From NCBI RefSeq assembly GCF_028473745.1, contig NZ_CP101137.1, forward strand, positions 2,418,001 to 2,482,000: 64,000 nt of DNA, in the 5' to 3' direction. Source of the stretch: Streptomyces sp. M92 (GTDB lineage Bacteria; Actinomycetota; Actinomycetes; Streptomycetales; Streptomycetaceae). A program made the position numbers and the translations under genes. Position 1 is the first letter of the stretch; each line of letters opens with the position of its first letter. This document shows positions 1-7,732 of this stretch, one piece after another. Under the pieces are notes generated by a model, which was given only the letters and a program-made list of their open reading frames with translations, ran no database searches and had not been told where the DNA came from.

Positions 1-1
1 G

Positions 2-421
2 GCTTCCCAGGGACTCATGGCCACCCTGGGCAGGATCGGCCCGGGGGCCTGGGGGAACATCGCGAAGATCCCCAGTGGCATGGCCGGCTCGCTGCGCGGA
101 TTCGCCAGGGCGGGGCAGGGTTGGGTGCACGTCGCCACGGGCAAGGCGCTCGATGTCGTCGGCACGGTGACCGGTGCGGGTTTCGCCATCGGCTCCAACA
201 CCAATGACGGCCGGTGGCTGGACGGCGACTGGAACATCTCCGACATACCGGTGGTCGGCCCGGGAGCCGGATTCGCCGCCTACGAGGCGCCGGACAGCGA
301 GCCGAATACGATGGCGCCCGGTCCGCTGGGGCCCCGGTTCGACACCGCCACCACACTCACATCGGCCGGCGAAAGCTTCACCAAGGGCCTGCAGCCCTCC
401 AACTTCGGGACTGCCGCATGA
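2..421 (+). CDS. C-terminal part of a glycine-rich protein (5' end outside window)
   Basis: The frame is open from the first complete codon of the window, so this is the 3' end of a longer gene and the internal ATG at 17 is probably not the start. The visible 139 residues are rich in Gly, Ala and Pro, with hydrophobic stretches such as GKALDVVGTVTGAGFAIGS. I recognise no domain or catalytic motif. The stop overlaps the next gene by ATGA (418-421), so the two are translationally coupled. Long Ala/Gly-rich proteins beside a small ESAT-6-like gene are often type VII secretion substrates in actinomycetes. That is inference from context only. Confidence 0.6.
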   Translation, partial: ASQGLMATLGRIGPGAWGNIAKIPSGMAGSLRGFARAGQGWVHVATGKALDVVGTVTGAGFAIGSNTNDGRWLDGDWNISDIPVVGPGAGFAAYEAPDSEPNTMAPGPLGPRFDTATTLTSAGESFTKGLQPSNFGTAA

Positions 422-1164
422 CACAGACGCCGATCGACGCGGCCGCTCGTCGCGAGGTTCCCTATGCCTTCCAGTGCACCGTTCCCGACGAGTTCGTCCG
501 ACTTCCCGATCCGGGAGCCGTCGACGGCTGGCGCGAGGCGCTGGCACAGCTGGTACCGGACGCCGACGAGGGGCAGCTGGACTCCGCGACGCAACAAATG
601 CGTGCTGCCCTCCCCGGCTTCTCCGCAGGAGGCGATGACACCGTCGATCTGACGGCGATGTGCCTGGGGACCGAAAACGTTTCGGGCGAGGAGCGACTGT
701 CCATGGGGCTGCTCGCGGTCACTGTGCGCCCGAGCGGGCACTACGACCGGCTCCTGACGGCTGAAGGCATTTACCGGGCGAAGTACGAGAAGTTCTTCGC
801 CGGCGAGGGAGAACCGCAAGAATTGGACTTCGACCTGGGCAAAGGCGCACAGGGGCGTCAGGACATGCTGTTGGCAGCCAAGCTGCCCTGCGGGCCAGGC
901 GTGATGTCCGCGTCACTGCGCCTGCTCACGCTGCCGGCGCGCTTTATGACAGAGAGCGGGGTCCTGGACGCCGACAGTCCTGCCGGGGCGATTCGGCCAA
1001 CTCTGCCCGTGGCATCGCTCCAGCTGATCGTCCCCGCGCCGCGGGACTACTGCGTCTACGTGACCATCTCCACGCCCTCAGTGTTCCTGCTCGATTCCTA
1101 CTGTGGACGGCTGGCGCAGATAGGCCGCACGTTCACGTTCGACGTGGCGCAGCAGAACCGCTGA
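418..1164 (+). CDS. Hypothetical protein, coupled to the upstream gene
   Basis: 248 residues, starting at the ATG that overlaps the preceding stop (ATGA). A longer reading exists from a GTG at 214, but it runs through the upstream gene in another frame and is unlikely. There is no signal peptide and no clear membrane segment, so it is probably cytosolic. The N-terminal third (to about residue 75) is acidic and helical-looking; the rest alternates short hydrophobic strands, ending in TFTFDVAQQNR. I do not recognise the family. Translational coupling suggests it is a dedicated partner (chaperone, immunity or adaptor) of the upstream protein. It converges on the small gene at 1189-1494. Confidence 0.7.
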   Translation: MTQTPIDAAARREVPYAFQCTVPDEFVRLPDPGAVDGWREALAQLVPDADEGQLDSATQQMRAALPGFSAGGDDTVDLTAMCLGTENVSGEERLSMGLLAVTVRPSGHYDRLLTAEGIYRAKYEKFFAGEGEPQELDFDLGKGAQGRQDMLLAAKLPCGPGVMSASLRLLTLPARFMTESGVLDADSPAGAIRPTLPVASLQLIVPAPRDYCVYVTISTPSVFLLDSYCGRLAQIGRTFTFDVAQQNR

Positions 1165-1188
1165 GCTCGGCAGACCGCCATATTCAGA

Positions 1189-1494
1189 TTACTTACCGGA
1201 CTCCGCCTGCTTCTTCTTCATCTCGTCATAAAGTTTCTGATCTAGCTTGGTGAATTCCTCCGACGCCTTCTTGGCGAACTTCGACACGCCTTTCGTCACT
1301 TTCGACAGCTGACCGAAGCCGTAGTCCCAGGAGTCAGCGAAATCGTCACAGGCCGATTCGAGGCCGCTGTGGCCCATCTGTTTCGAGTCGGCGTGCTTCA
1401 TCTCCTTCGAGGCGGACTTCATCTGGCCGCCACTGGTCTCCAGTGTCCCGGCCATGCCCATTACTTCGTCACTTGCAAATCGAAGAAAAGACAC
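1189..1494 (-). CDS. Small ESAT-6/WXG100-like helical protein
   Basis: 101 residues from a GTG at 1494, chosen because GGGAGG lies 8-9 bases upstream; an in-frame extension to 1845 would run through the secreted-protein gene. The protein is almost wholly helical and charged, with MAGTLETSGGQMKSA near the N-terminus and a Lys-rich C-terminus (DEMKKKQAESGK). Size, helical content and the central D-SW segment resemble WXG100/ESAT-6-like proteins exported by type VII secretion, although no exact W-x-G is present. It is the last gene of the minus-strand cluster lipoprotein (2605-3261), secreted protein (1580-2617), this gene. The assignment rests on size, composition and context. Confidence 0.65.
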   Translation of the reverse strand: MSFLRFASDEVMGMAGTLETSGGQMKSASKEMKHADSKQMGHSGLESACDDFADSWDYGFGQLSKVTKGVSKFAKKASEEFTKLDQKLYDEMKKKQAESGK

Positions 1495-1579
1495 CGTCTG
1501 CTCCTCCCGTCGTTCCTTAGGCTGCCATCGACGCCTGAGCATACTGAGCCTGAGGCAACCCGCTCTCATCGCCGTCTGC

Positions 1580-2617
1580 TCACCGATTGACCGCTTGAAT
1601 CTCCTGCACGGTGACCGCCTGGTTGCTGCCAAAGGTCCCGTCCGGCAGGTCGCCGCCGGCGCCGTCGGTGCCGGTCCAGGTGATCTCCCAGGTAATGGTG
1701 GCCTGGAGGTCGTACGTGCCGTCTCCCGAGGAGCGGAGATACTTGATGCCGCAGGTCGGTTCCTGGTCGGCTTTGCCCTTCGCGTAGGGCTCGCCGATGG
1801 AGCCGTCAGCGTTGATGACGCATTCGCCGGAGGCGGGGTAGACATCGGCGTCCGGTGTGCCAGGCTCGAGTTTCAGTGACACCGGGGTGGCCGTGGTCGT
1901 GGCGGAGAGGTTCCAACCACCCACATCGAGGGTCGCGGTGACCGAGACCTCGTGGAAGTCAGCCTTGTCGAGCCAGGCCCAAGTGGGGAGGTTGACCTTC
2001 GTGGTGTCCGCAGGGGCCAAGGAGACCTCCGTGTCGGGTACCTGAAGTTGGTTGTACGCGAGCATCGCCAAGGTCTCGGTGTCGATGGCCCCTTCCACCG
2101 GTGGGTCATCGCCGTTGTCGACCCAGAAGTCGGCTTGGCTGCAGGCCAGGTAGTCATCCCCTTCGAGGCGGCCCCAGTCGTAGACCGTTCCCCAGAACAT
2201 GCCTTCGCCGGCCTTCTCCTTGTTGAAGTCCTCGTAGGGGTTTCCCTCGATGTACCGAGACTTCTCGGCGGCGTAGCCCTCCGCCGCGCCGCTGAAGTGC
2301 CCGACGTTCCAGCGATCCTTGAAATCCTTCTCGTACTCTTCGGGCGTCCACTTCGGCTCGTACCAGCAGGCAGGTGGTTCATAGTCGCCCACTGGAGTAA
2401 GAGCGCCGGTCGACTTGGCGGTTCCGTTTTCGGAGGTATTGAAAGTTACCTGAGAGGTTATCGTGCGGCCGCTTGAACCGCTGCTGGTCTCGGCTTCTCC
2501 GCGTGATCCGCCGAAGCCAGTCTCTGCGTGCGCCGAGCCCGCTGTGAGCGGAGTACTCATGAACAGCACGGCTGCTGGCAGGGCGAGCAGCTTTCTGCTC
2601 AGCCTTACGGAATGCAC
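1580..2617 (-). CDS. Secreted protein A, paralogue of the protein at 17399-18448
   Basis: 345 residues from the GTG at 2617, which has GGGGGAG six bases upstream and lies inside the 3' end of the lipoprotein gene (stop at 2605-2607), so the two are coupled. An N-terminal signal peptide (about residues 1-30, ending near SAHAE) predicts export. The mature part has at least four cysteines in conserved contexts (PACWYEP, YLACSQADFW, SGECVINADG, PTCGIKYLR) and ends TVQEIQAVNR. The second secreted protein shares these blocks in the same order, including VNLPTWAWLDK / VNLPTWIWLDK. No enzymatic motif is visible. I infer an extracellular partner of the coupled lipoprotein. Confidence 0.8.
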   Translation of the reverse strand: MHSVRLSRKLLALPAAVLFMSTPLTAGSAHAETGFGGSRGEAETSSGSSGRTITSQVTFNTSENGTAKSTGALTPVGDYEPPACWYEPKWTPEEYEKDFKDRWNVGHFSGAAEGYAAEKSRYIEGNPYEDFNKEKAGEGMFWGTVYDWGRLEGDDYLACSQADFWVDNGDDPPVEGAIDTETLAMLAYNQLQVPDTEVSLAPADTTKVNLPTWAWLDKADFHEVSVTATLDVGGWNLSATTTATPVSLKLEPGTPDADVYPASGECVINADGSIGEPYAKGKADQEPTCGIKYLRSSGDGTYDLQATITWEITWTGTDGAGGDLPDGTFGSNQAVTVQEIQAVNR

Positions 2618-3261
2618 TTCTCGCTCCCCCGCTTGGAGATGACCTTGCTGGTGACCCAAACCCCCGCAGGGTTCTGCTCCAGGCGGCTGACGTAATACAC
2701 GTAGGAGTTGTCGGAGGGGGCGCTACGGTCGACCTTGTTCGACTCCCGGAACTTGTTGAAAGCCTTGCTCTCATCTGCGCAGAGCGTGACCGCTGCGGTG
2801 GTCTTGCCGGACAGATCCACGGTCGGCGCGTAGTAGCGCGTGGTTCCGGTGATGGTCGCGCTGTGGTCCACGAAGGTCTGCACCCATTTCGCGGCTCCCG
2901 CCAATGCCTCGCCCTCGTAGTAGAAGCTGAGAGCGGGCGACTTGGTGTCTCCCTCGGTGATGGCACGAGTGACAGCCGTCATTGATCGTCCCGCGTCTTC
3001 GAGGACTGCGTCCTTGGCGGCGTCCCCGGTGTTCCAGTCCTCGAAGACTTCCTTGACATCGTCGGGCAACGAGAGGTCAGGGCGATCGACGTCGGCCGAT
3101 GGGCTTGGTGAGGGAGACACCGATGCCGACGAGTCGCCGGTGTCAGCGCCAGCGATCTTGTCCTTGTCGCTGGGCTCTCCTTCCCCACTGCCGCAGGCCG
3201 TCAAGAGCAGTGCTGCCGTTGCGGTGACTGTGGCTACAAGCGGCAAAGAGCGGCGCTTCAC
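2605..3261 (-). CDS. Lipoprotein A of a three-member paralogous family
   Basis: 218 residues from GTG 3261, preceded by GGGGAG. The N-terminus VKRRSLPLVATVTATAALLL followed by TACGSG is a lipoprotein signal with lipobox LTAC, Cys about residue 24. An acidic Ser/Asp linker with the motif AGADTG follows, then a folded domain whose blocks (DVKEVFEDW, ALSFYYEGEA, TRYYAPTVDL, a Cys, and C-terminal SEKCIP) recur in the lipoproteins at 16728 and 20815. It probably sits on the outer face of the membrane. The 13-nt overlap with the secreted-protein gene suggests the two products work together. Function unknown. Confidence 0.82.
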   Translation of the reverse strand: MKRRSLPLVATVTATAALLLTACGSGEGEPSDKDKIAGADTGDSSASVSPSPSPSADVDRPDLSLPDDVKEVFEDWNTGDAAKDAVLEDAGRSMTAVTRAITEGDTKSPALSFYYEGEALAGAAKWVQTFVDHSATITGTTRYYAPTVDLSGKTTAAVTLCADESKAFNKFRESNKVDRSAPSDNSYVYYVSRLEQNPAGVWVTSKVISKRGSEKCIP

Positions 3262-3484
3262 AGTGGACTCCCCGTGAGACAAAAGTTCAGTCAAGAGCAC
3301 AGACGTTATCGATGAGGTTGCTGGTTTCGCCAGGGCGAACTATTCCGAGAAGCGGGGCATTTCGGGCTCCCCGGGGCGATATGACGTGGCGCTGTGTCCT
3401 GATTGTGTCAAGACGGGGCGCGGCTCCGGGCGCAGGATGTGCTGCGTCCGGAGCCGTGGCGGGACTGTGGGTGTTCTGTTCTCG
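3262..3484. other. Intergenic region upstream of lipoprotein A
   Basis: About 220 bases between two minus-strand genes. It should hold the promoter of the lipoprotein cluster. A TTGACT lies at 3288-3293 on the minus strand but is too close to the start codon for a normal leadered promoter. I see no confident promoter or terminator and no credible gene. Confidence 0.4.
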
Positions 3485-3826
3485 CTACAGGGCCGGTCGG
3501 CGTCCTGTACACGCGCAGGGCGGGTGCGCCCTTGGACAGGGGGTTGGCCGGGTGTCGCCGGCGTGGACTTCGGGCTTGGGGGTGGAGTCGGCCGCGGTCC
3601 CGTCCGCGTTGGCGTCGCAGACGCGGATCTTCAGGTGGGAGCGGCGGCGGGCGGCGGCGTCGAGGATCTCGAGGGGGTCCGGCATCGGCGGGTAGTGCGG
3701 GGCGCACTCCGGGCATGCGTAGACGTTGAAGCCGGGGCCTGTGGCGGCGTGGACTTCGTGGACCAGAACCGGTTCGTCCGTGGTGCGCTGACAGCGGGCG
3801 CACATGCGCCGGGCGGGGCGGGTCAT
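3485..3826 (-). CDS. Small zinc-ribbon-like protein
   Basis: 113 residues, starting at an ATG (3826) that overlaps the previous gene's stop by ATGA. Two Cys pairs are visible, CARC at about residues 9-12 and CPEC at about 38-41, typical of a small zinc ribbon. The remainder includes an Arg-rich helix (DAAARRRSHLKIRV) and a Pro-rich tail with further cysteines. It is coupled to the 96-residue gene at 3823-4113 and divergent from a short GntR regulator. Similar small zinc-ribbon plus short GntR groups are common in streptomycete accessory and integrative regions (general knowledge). No specific function can be given. Confidence 0.6.
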   Translation of the reverse strand: MTRPARRMCARCQRTTDEPVLVHEVHAATGPGFNVYACPECAPHYPPMPDPLEILDAAARRRSHLKIRVCDANADGTAADSTPKPEVHAGDTRPTPCPRAHPPCACTGRRPAL

Positions 3827-4113
3827 CGGGTGGCTGCCGGTGCGTATGCGTTGTCGGGGTTGTGGATGCACTTCTGACCCACGGTGACGCCGACGCCGAT
3901 GCCGAAAGTGGCTGGGTGTCGGCGGTTGGGCGACGCCAGAACGTAGGGGCGTACGAGGCGGGAGGCGTTGCCGTCGAGGGTTTCGGTGAAGCGGGGTGGC
4001 GGTGCGGGGATGAACCGCAAGGGCGGCTCCTCGACCAGGCGGTGGCGGCCCTGAGGGCCTGGTGTGCAGATGCTCAGCATCCACGCGAGAAAGCGGACGG
4101 TAAGGTCCAGCAT
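3823..4113 (-). CDS. Small hypothetical protein, divergent from GntR regulator
   Basis: 96 residues from ATG 4113, chosen because AAGGAG lies seven bases upstream. The N-terminus (MLDLTVRFLAWMLSICTP) is a hydrophobic helix that could be membrane-associated. The rest is basic and Pro-rich, ending in an acceptable soluble segment (HNPDNAYAPAATR). It is followed without a gap by the zinc-ribbon gene (ATGA overlap) and lies head-to-head with the GntR gene at 4276, so it is probably controlled by it. Codon use is that of a real streptomycete gene. Family not recognised. Confidence 0.6.
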   Translation of the reverse strand: MLDLTVRFLAWMLSICTPGPQGRHRLVEEPPLRFIPAPPPRFTETLDGNASRLVRPYVLASPNRRHPATFGIGVGVTVGQKCIHNPDNAYAPAATR

Positions 4114-4275
4114 GTTGGCGCTCCTTTGCAGCGTCGGCCATGCCCCGGGGCGGCCACTACCCGTCGCCGGGGTCCTTGTCGTGGCAGCCACGCTACAGGG
4201 TGCGCATGTGTGGTGTATAGCGGTTAGGTGTGCTCCGGTGATGGCTGGCGCTGAGTGCTGTCGTACGTTGTTCGA

Positions 4276-4578
4276 ATGACACGGGAATCAGGGCAGTCGC
4301 CGATTGACCCGAACAAGATCGCCTACGTGTACATGCAGATGGCTGATCACATCGCAGAGCGGATTTCGGCAGGGGAACTGCGACCGGGTGCTCGGTTGCC
4401 CGGCGAGCGTGACCTTGCTGCGGAGTACGGAGTCGCACATCTCACCGCTCGTCGCGCCACTCGCGAACTCCGAGAGCGGGGGCTCGTCGTCACGCTCCCC
4501 GCCAAAGGCACCTTCGTCGCGTATCCCGAGGGCACCAATGAGTCGCCGGTGCCTGAGCAGGGCGACGCCGAGCAGTAG
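4276..4578 (+). CDS. Short GntR-family transcriptional regulator (DNA-binding domain only)
   Basis: 100 residues. The ATG at 4276 is preferred over the upstream 4255 because family members begin close to the first helix. It holds a complete GntR winged helix: YMQMADHIAERISAGELRPG (residues about 17-36), LPGERDLAAEYGVAHLTARR with the helix-turn-helix, and the wing GLVVTLPAKGTFVA. There is no effector-binding domain; the protein stops about 17 residues after the wing. Typical GntR regulators are 220-250 residues, so this one either responds to a partner or acts as a constitutive DNA binder. Divergent from the 4113-3485 pair, its likely target. Confidence 0.85.
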   Translation: MTRESGQSPIDPNKIAYVYMQMADHIAERISAGELRPGARLPGERDLAAEYGVAHLTARRATRELRERGLVVTLPAKGTFVAYPEGTNESPVPEQGDAEQ

Positions 4579-4841
4579 CCCGACCGGCTGTCGAGAGCCC
4601 TGCTTGCCCTGGCCGGGCCCGTCATGATGCGGGTAGGAGGTCAGCCGCCGTGTCCCTCATGAGTGAGCTGATCGGGCGGGGTGTCGTACCCCAGGGATTA
4701 GGGTGCGGTACGCCCCTGAAGGCGTCGCCGGCCCGACGGACGACCCGGACAGCAGCTCGTACGGAGGGTTCCTCGGGACCCTCTTCGTGATGGCCGTCGT
4801 GATGGGCACCTGGGGCGGGGTTCGGCAGAGCAGGTGGGATC
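4579..4841. other. Intergenic region, no supported gene
   Basis: 263 bases between the GntR gene and the membrane-protein gene. Frames through it are open but have no start with a ribosome site and no stop in a sensible place. A short frame from about 4651 contains a TTA codon and ends within 50 codons; I do not consider it real. Confidence 0.4.
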
Positions 4842-5435
4842 GTGAGTACGGCGGGGAGCGAGCAGGTGTCGGACGAGGAGAAGGCCGACGAGGACGTCCC
4901 GACCCGGAAACGGGACATGACCGGGCTGGTCCTGTACCTGGTTGTGGGCGTACCGGTGCTGGTCCTCGCCATTGGGAGCATGCGGTGGTTCTCGCGTCAC
5001 ATCGCGCCGGTTGTGTACGACGTGCCCGGTGGCTCCTGGGCAGTCGGTGCCGCTCTGGGAGTGCTGAGTCTTGTCGGGTGGGCCGGTGTTGTGCCGGGCC
5101 GGTTCGACGGCCAGGCGAGGCCCAGTGGCCCGGCGCGTGTGATGTGGGTCGTTACCCGAGTGGCCTGCGTCGCGGCTGTGTTGGCGCCGGTCTCCTTCCT
5201 GATCAGTGGCCTGCCGGGCAAGAACTGCCGGTCGTACGAGCCGGGGTGTGCCTATATCCCCGGGGCAGGGTCGGCAGTGCTCGCGTATGTCGCCGTCGCG
5301 GGCGGAGTGGGCTGGCTCTTCTACCGTTGGCGCCGTGCCGTCATCGAAGAGCGCCGTGCGCGGGAGGGGGAGCGCCAGCGGAAGCTGCGCAAGAAGGGCA
5401 AGGGCAAGAGTCGCCGCGCTGCCGCTGGGCGGTAA
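4842..5435 (+). CDS. Four-helix membrane protein of unknown function
   Basis: 197 residues from GTG 4842. An acidic N-terminal tail (EQVSDEEKADED) precedes four predicted membrane helices: LVLYLVVGVPVLVLAIGS, WAVGAALGVLSLVGWAGVV, VTRVACVAAVLAPVSFLIS and AVLAYVAVAGGVGWLFY. The C-terminus is strongly basic (RKLRKKGKGKSRRAAAGR), which fits a cytoplasmic tail. Two cysteines in the extracellular loop (KNCRSYEPGC) could form a disulphide. No enzyme motif is present. It stands alone on the plus strand; the next gene is on the minus strand and converges on it. Confidence 0.7.
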   Translation: MSTAGSEQVSDEEKADEDVPTRKRDMTGLVLYLVVGVPVLVLAIGSMRWFSRHIAPVVYDVPGGSWAVGAALGVLSLVGWAGVVPGRFDGQARPSGPARVMWVVTRVACVAAVLAPVSFLISGLPGKNCRSYEPGCAYIPGAGSAVLAYVAVAGGVGWLFYRWRRAVIEERRAREGERQRKLRKKGKGKSRRAAAGR

Positions 5436-5511
5436 TCGGTGCCGGTGTCTCGTGTGTCCATCGTGTGTCCTCCGATCGGCGTCAGACGCGATGCGGGGAG
5501 CGGTCCCTGGC

Positions 5512-7641
5512 TCACTGGGCGGGTGAGGTCTCCCGCACTCGGTCCGCCAGGCGGTTGATCCCGTCGCCGAGCACGGACAGGGGACTGCCCGTCGGCTCGT
5601 CGTACGGCACGCGCGTGCCGGACGGGCCCGGCAGGGTCAGCCTGCGTTCGCGCAGTTCGTACGGTGTGGTGTTGGCCGCGTCCAGGCAGAGCGGGCACAG
5701 CGACAGCCTGCGCCTGCGGTTGCCTTGCGCCAAGACGCGGACGTGGCGGCGGCCGGCCGAGGGGCCGTGGAGCGGGTTGATGGCGCAGCAACGGTCGTTG
5801 GTATCGCCGTCGAGGGCGTTGCGGGCCCCGCGGGCGAGGACAATGACGGCCAGGAGGGTCGCCGGGTCGGTACCCGGCGCACCAAGTGAGCTCATGCCTT
5901 CGATGTCGCCATCGACGAGGAACATCGCGGCGTCGAAACGTTCCCAGGCGAGGGCGAGAGCCTCCCGCCCGGCGTCGGTCTCGGCGACGGCCTGTCCCGC
6001 CGCCGAGAGTTCCGTACAAGCCGTACGGCACAGGTACGCCTCGGACGGCTTGCTCGGTGCCGCCAGAGTCAGCGCCTGCGTCCGCAGCACCGCCGGAATA
6101 CGCCGGCGCAGCACCGCCGCGACGATCCCGAGGAAGCCCGCCACCAGCCCGAGCAGCAGCAGCGCCGCCACCACGCCGACGAACAGGCCCGGCCAGAAGT
6201 CGGTGGCGAAGAGCGGCGGGAGGGCGTTCTCTGCCTCGGGACTGAGGGGGCGCGCAGGGTCGCCGGAGGTGGTCGGCTCGTCGGTGCGCGGTGACTTGTC
6301 GAGGTACGTCATCAGCGCGTCGAGGCGCTCGCCCAGGAGGTGGTCGTCTGCCTCGTCCGACCGGTCGTCTCCGTAGGAGATGAACTCGGGGATGTCGTAG
6401 AGGAGGCGGAGACTCTCCAGGCGCAGGCCGTGGTTGAAGACGTCGATGTAGCCGTCCAGCGGGTCGGCGACGACGTACACGCCGTCCGCCTCGCCGACCT
6501 GGTCCGCCTTGCTCAGTTCTGCCCGCACCGCGGCCGCGAACAGCTCCTCGTCACCGGCTGACTCGTCCTCCGGCAGGTGCGGCACGACGGTGACGTACAC
6601 CGGGCCACCGCCCTCTGAGCGCCCGAACTGTTCGATGCGGTCGTGCAGCCGGGAGAGCTGAGTGGCGTCCAGAACCTGTGGGCTCTCCGGGTCCACGTAC
6701 ACCGGGTCGCGGGCCAGGCCGGCTGCGACCCGTTCGACGCGTGCCGTCATGTCGGCGGCGCTGGGCAGCGGAGCAACACTTCTTTTCGTCTGGTCGAAGA
6801 CGAGCGGAGCGGTGAGGGCGATCGCTGCCACGGCGGCGAGGGCGAGGCCCGGGGTGAGCAGACGCCGCCAGACGGGGCGGCCCGCGGCGGGGCGGGGCGG
6901 GGTCGCTCGTGGGAAGCGGCGACGGGCCCGCCGTACACACGGCGCCAGCAGCAGGATCGTCAGCGGTACGCTGGTGAGCGCGATGCCCGTGACGAAGGAC
7001 TGGTTCTTCCGGTCGGCCGGGCCGATGTACATCTCCTCGGGCTCGTAGCCGTCCCGGAGCTTCTTGCCGGCTGCGGCCGCTCGCGCCTCCGCCTTCTCCG
7101 GGCCCTGCGCGACGACGTCCACGAAGCGTTCGAAGTTGCGCAGCGGGCCCGCGTCGTGGGGGAGCTCGTAGGCGGCGACCCTGCGGGCGGCCTCAGCGGG
7201 GGCGTTCACGCCGTAGGCCGCCGCCTTCCTCACTCCCGAGTCGTCGAGGAGTACGTAGAGCCCGTCGTGCCCGAGCTTGTCGTGCACCGTGCCCAGCAGG
7301 TCCTCGCCGGAGCCGCTCTGGTACGGCAGGACGAGCACGTACGTCGGTACACCGGTGCGCTTGGCGAGCCGGGCGAAGTCGGGCGCCATGGAGGGCGGGA
7401 TCACGCGGGGGAGCTGATCGGTGACGTGGACCGGGTTCTCGCGGAGGCGGTCGGCCAGGTAGGCGGCCTGGTTGGGCGGCTGGTTCGCCGCGGGGGCGTC
7501 GGCGGCGCGGGCCGGGGAGGCCGCCAGAGCCGCTGAGGTGAGGAGCAGGGCGGTGAGGCCGCAGAGGGTGAGGAGCAGGCGGATCCCGCCGAGCCCGGTG
7601 CCGACGGCCGGGGGTCGTTCGTCCGGCATGAGTGTGGTCAC
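5512..7641 (-). CDS. Large membrane protein with two repeated TPM-like extracytoplasmic modules
   Basis: About 709 residues from GTG 7641; ATG 7680 is an alternative with a ribosome site too close to it. A signal/anchor helix (RLLLTLCGLTALLLTSAALA) leads to a first extracytoplasmic module (PVHVTDQLPRVIPPSMAPDF, then YVLVLPY and GLYVLLDD). Two membrane helices follow near residues 225-290, then a second, related module (PVYVDPESPQVLDATQLSRL, then VYVTVVPHL and GVYVVADP), then another membrane helix near 480-510 and a cytoplasmic tail with a CC...CPLC zinc-ribbon-like element. The module layout resembles TPM-type domains, but that is by eye only. It is followed by no obvious operon partner; a lipoprotein lies just upstream on the same strand. 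Confidence 0.7.
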   Translation of the reverse strand: MTTLMPDERPPAVGTGLGGIRLLLTLCGLTALLLTSAALAASPARAADAPAANQPPNQAAYLADRLRENPVHVTDQLPRVIPPSMAPDFARLAKRTGVPTYVLVLPYQSGSGEDLLGTVHDKLGHDGLYVLLDDSGVRKAAAYGVNAPAEAARRVAAYELPHDAGPLRNFERFVDVVAQGPEKAEARAAAAGKKLRDGYEPEEMYIGPADRKNQSFVTGIALTSVPLTILLLAPCVRRARRRFPRATPPRPAAGRPVWRRLLTPGLALAAVAAIALTAPLVFDQTKRSVAPLPSAADMTARVERVAAGLARDPVYVDPESPQVLDATQLSRLHDRIEQFGRSEGGGPVYVTVVPHLPEDESAGDEELFAAAVRAELSKADQVGEADGVYVVADPLDGYIDVFNHGLRLESLRLLYDIPEFISYGDDRSDEADDHLLGERLDALMTYLDKSPRTDEPTTSGDPARPLSPEAENALPPLFATDFWPGLFVGVVAALLLLGLVAGFLGIVAAVLRRRIPAVLRTQALTLAAPSKPSEAYLCRTACTELSAAGQAVAETDAGREALALAWERFDAAMFLVDGDIEGMSSLGAPGTDPATLLAVIVLARGARNALDGDTNDRCCAINPLHGPSAGRRHVRVLAQGNRRRRLSLCPLCLDAANTTPYELRERRLTLPGPSGTRVPYDEPTGSPLSVLGDGINRLADRVRETSPAQ

Positions 7642-7732
7642 CGCTCGCTCTGCCCCGTGTCCCCGTCCCCGACCGTGCATTCCTCGCCCGCGGCACTCTA
7701 CTGACGACTTCGCTGCTGCGAACCGCCCTCCC

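Noticed and set aside
1494..1845. Upstream extension of the small ESAT-6-like gene
   Set aside because: It lies inside the secreted-protein gene and has no ribosome site, whereas GTG 1494 has a strong one.
4703..6376. 557-codon plus-strand frame across the membrane-protein gene
   Set aside because: It overlaps the real gene at 4842 in another frame and then runs opposite the 5512 gene; Arg/Gly-rich without a ribosome site.
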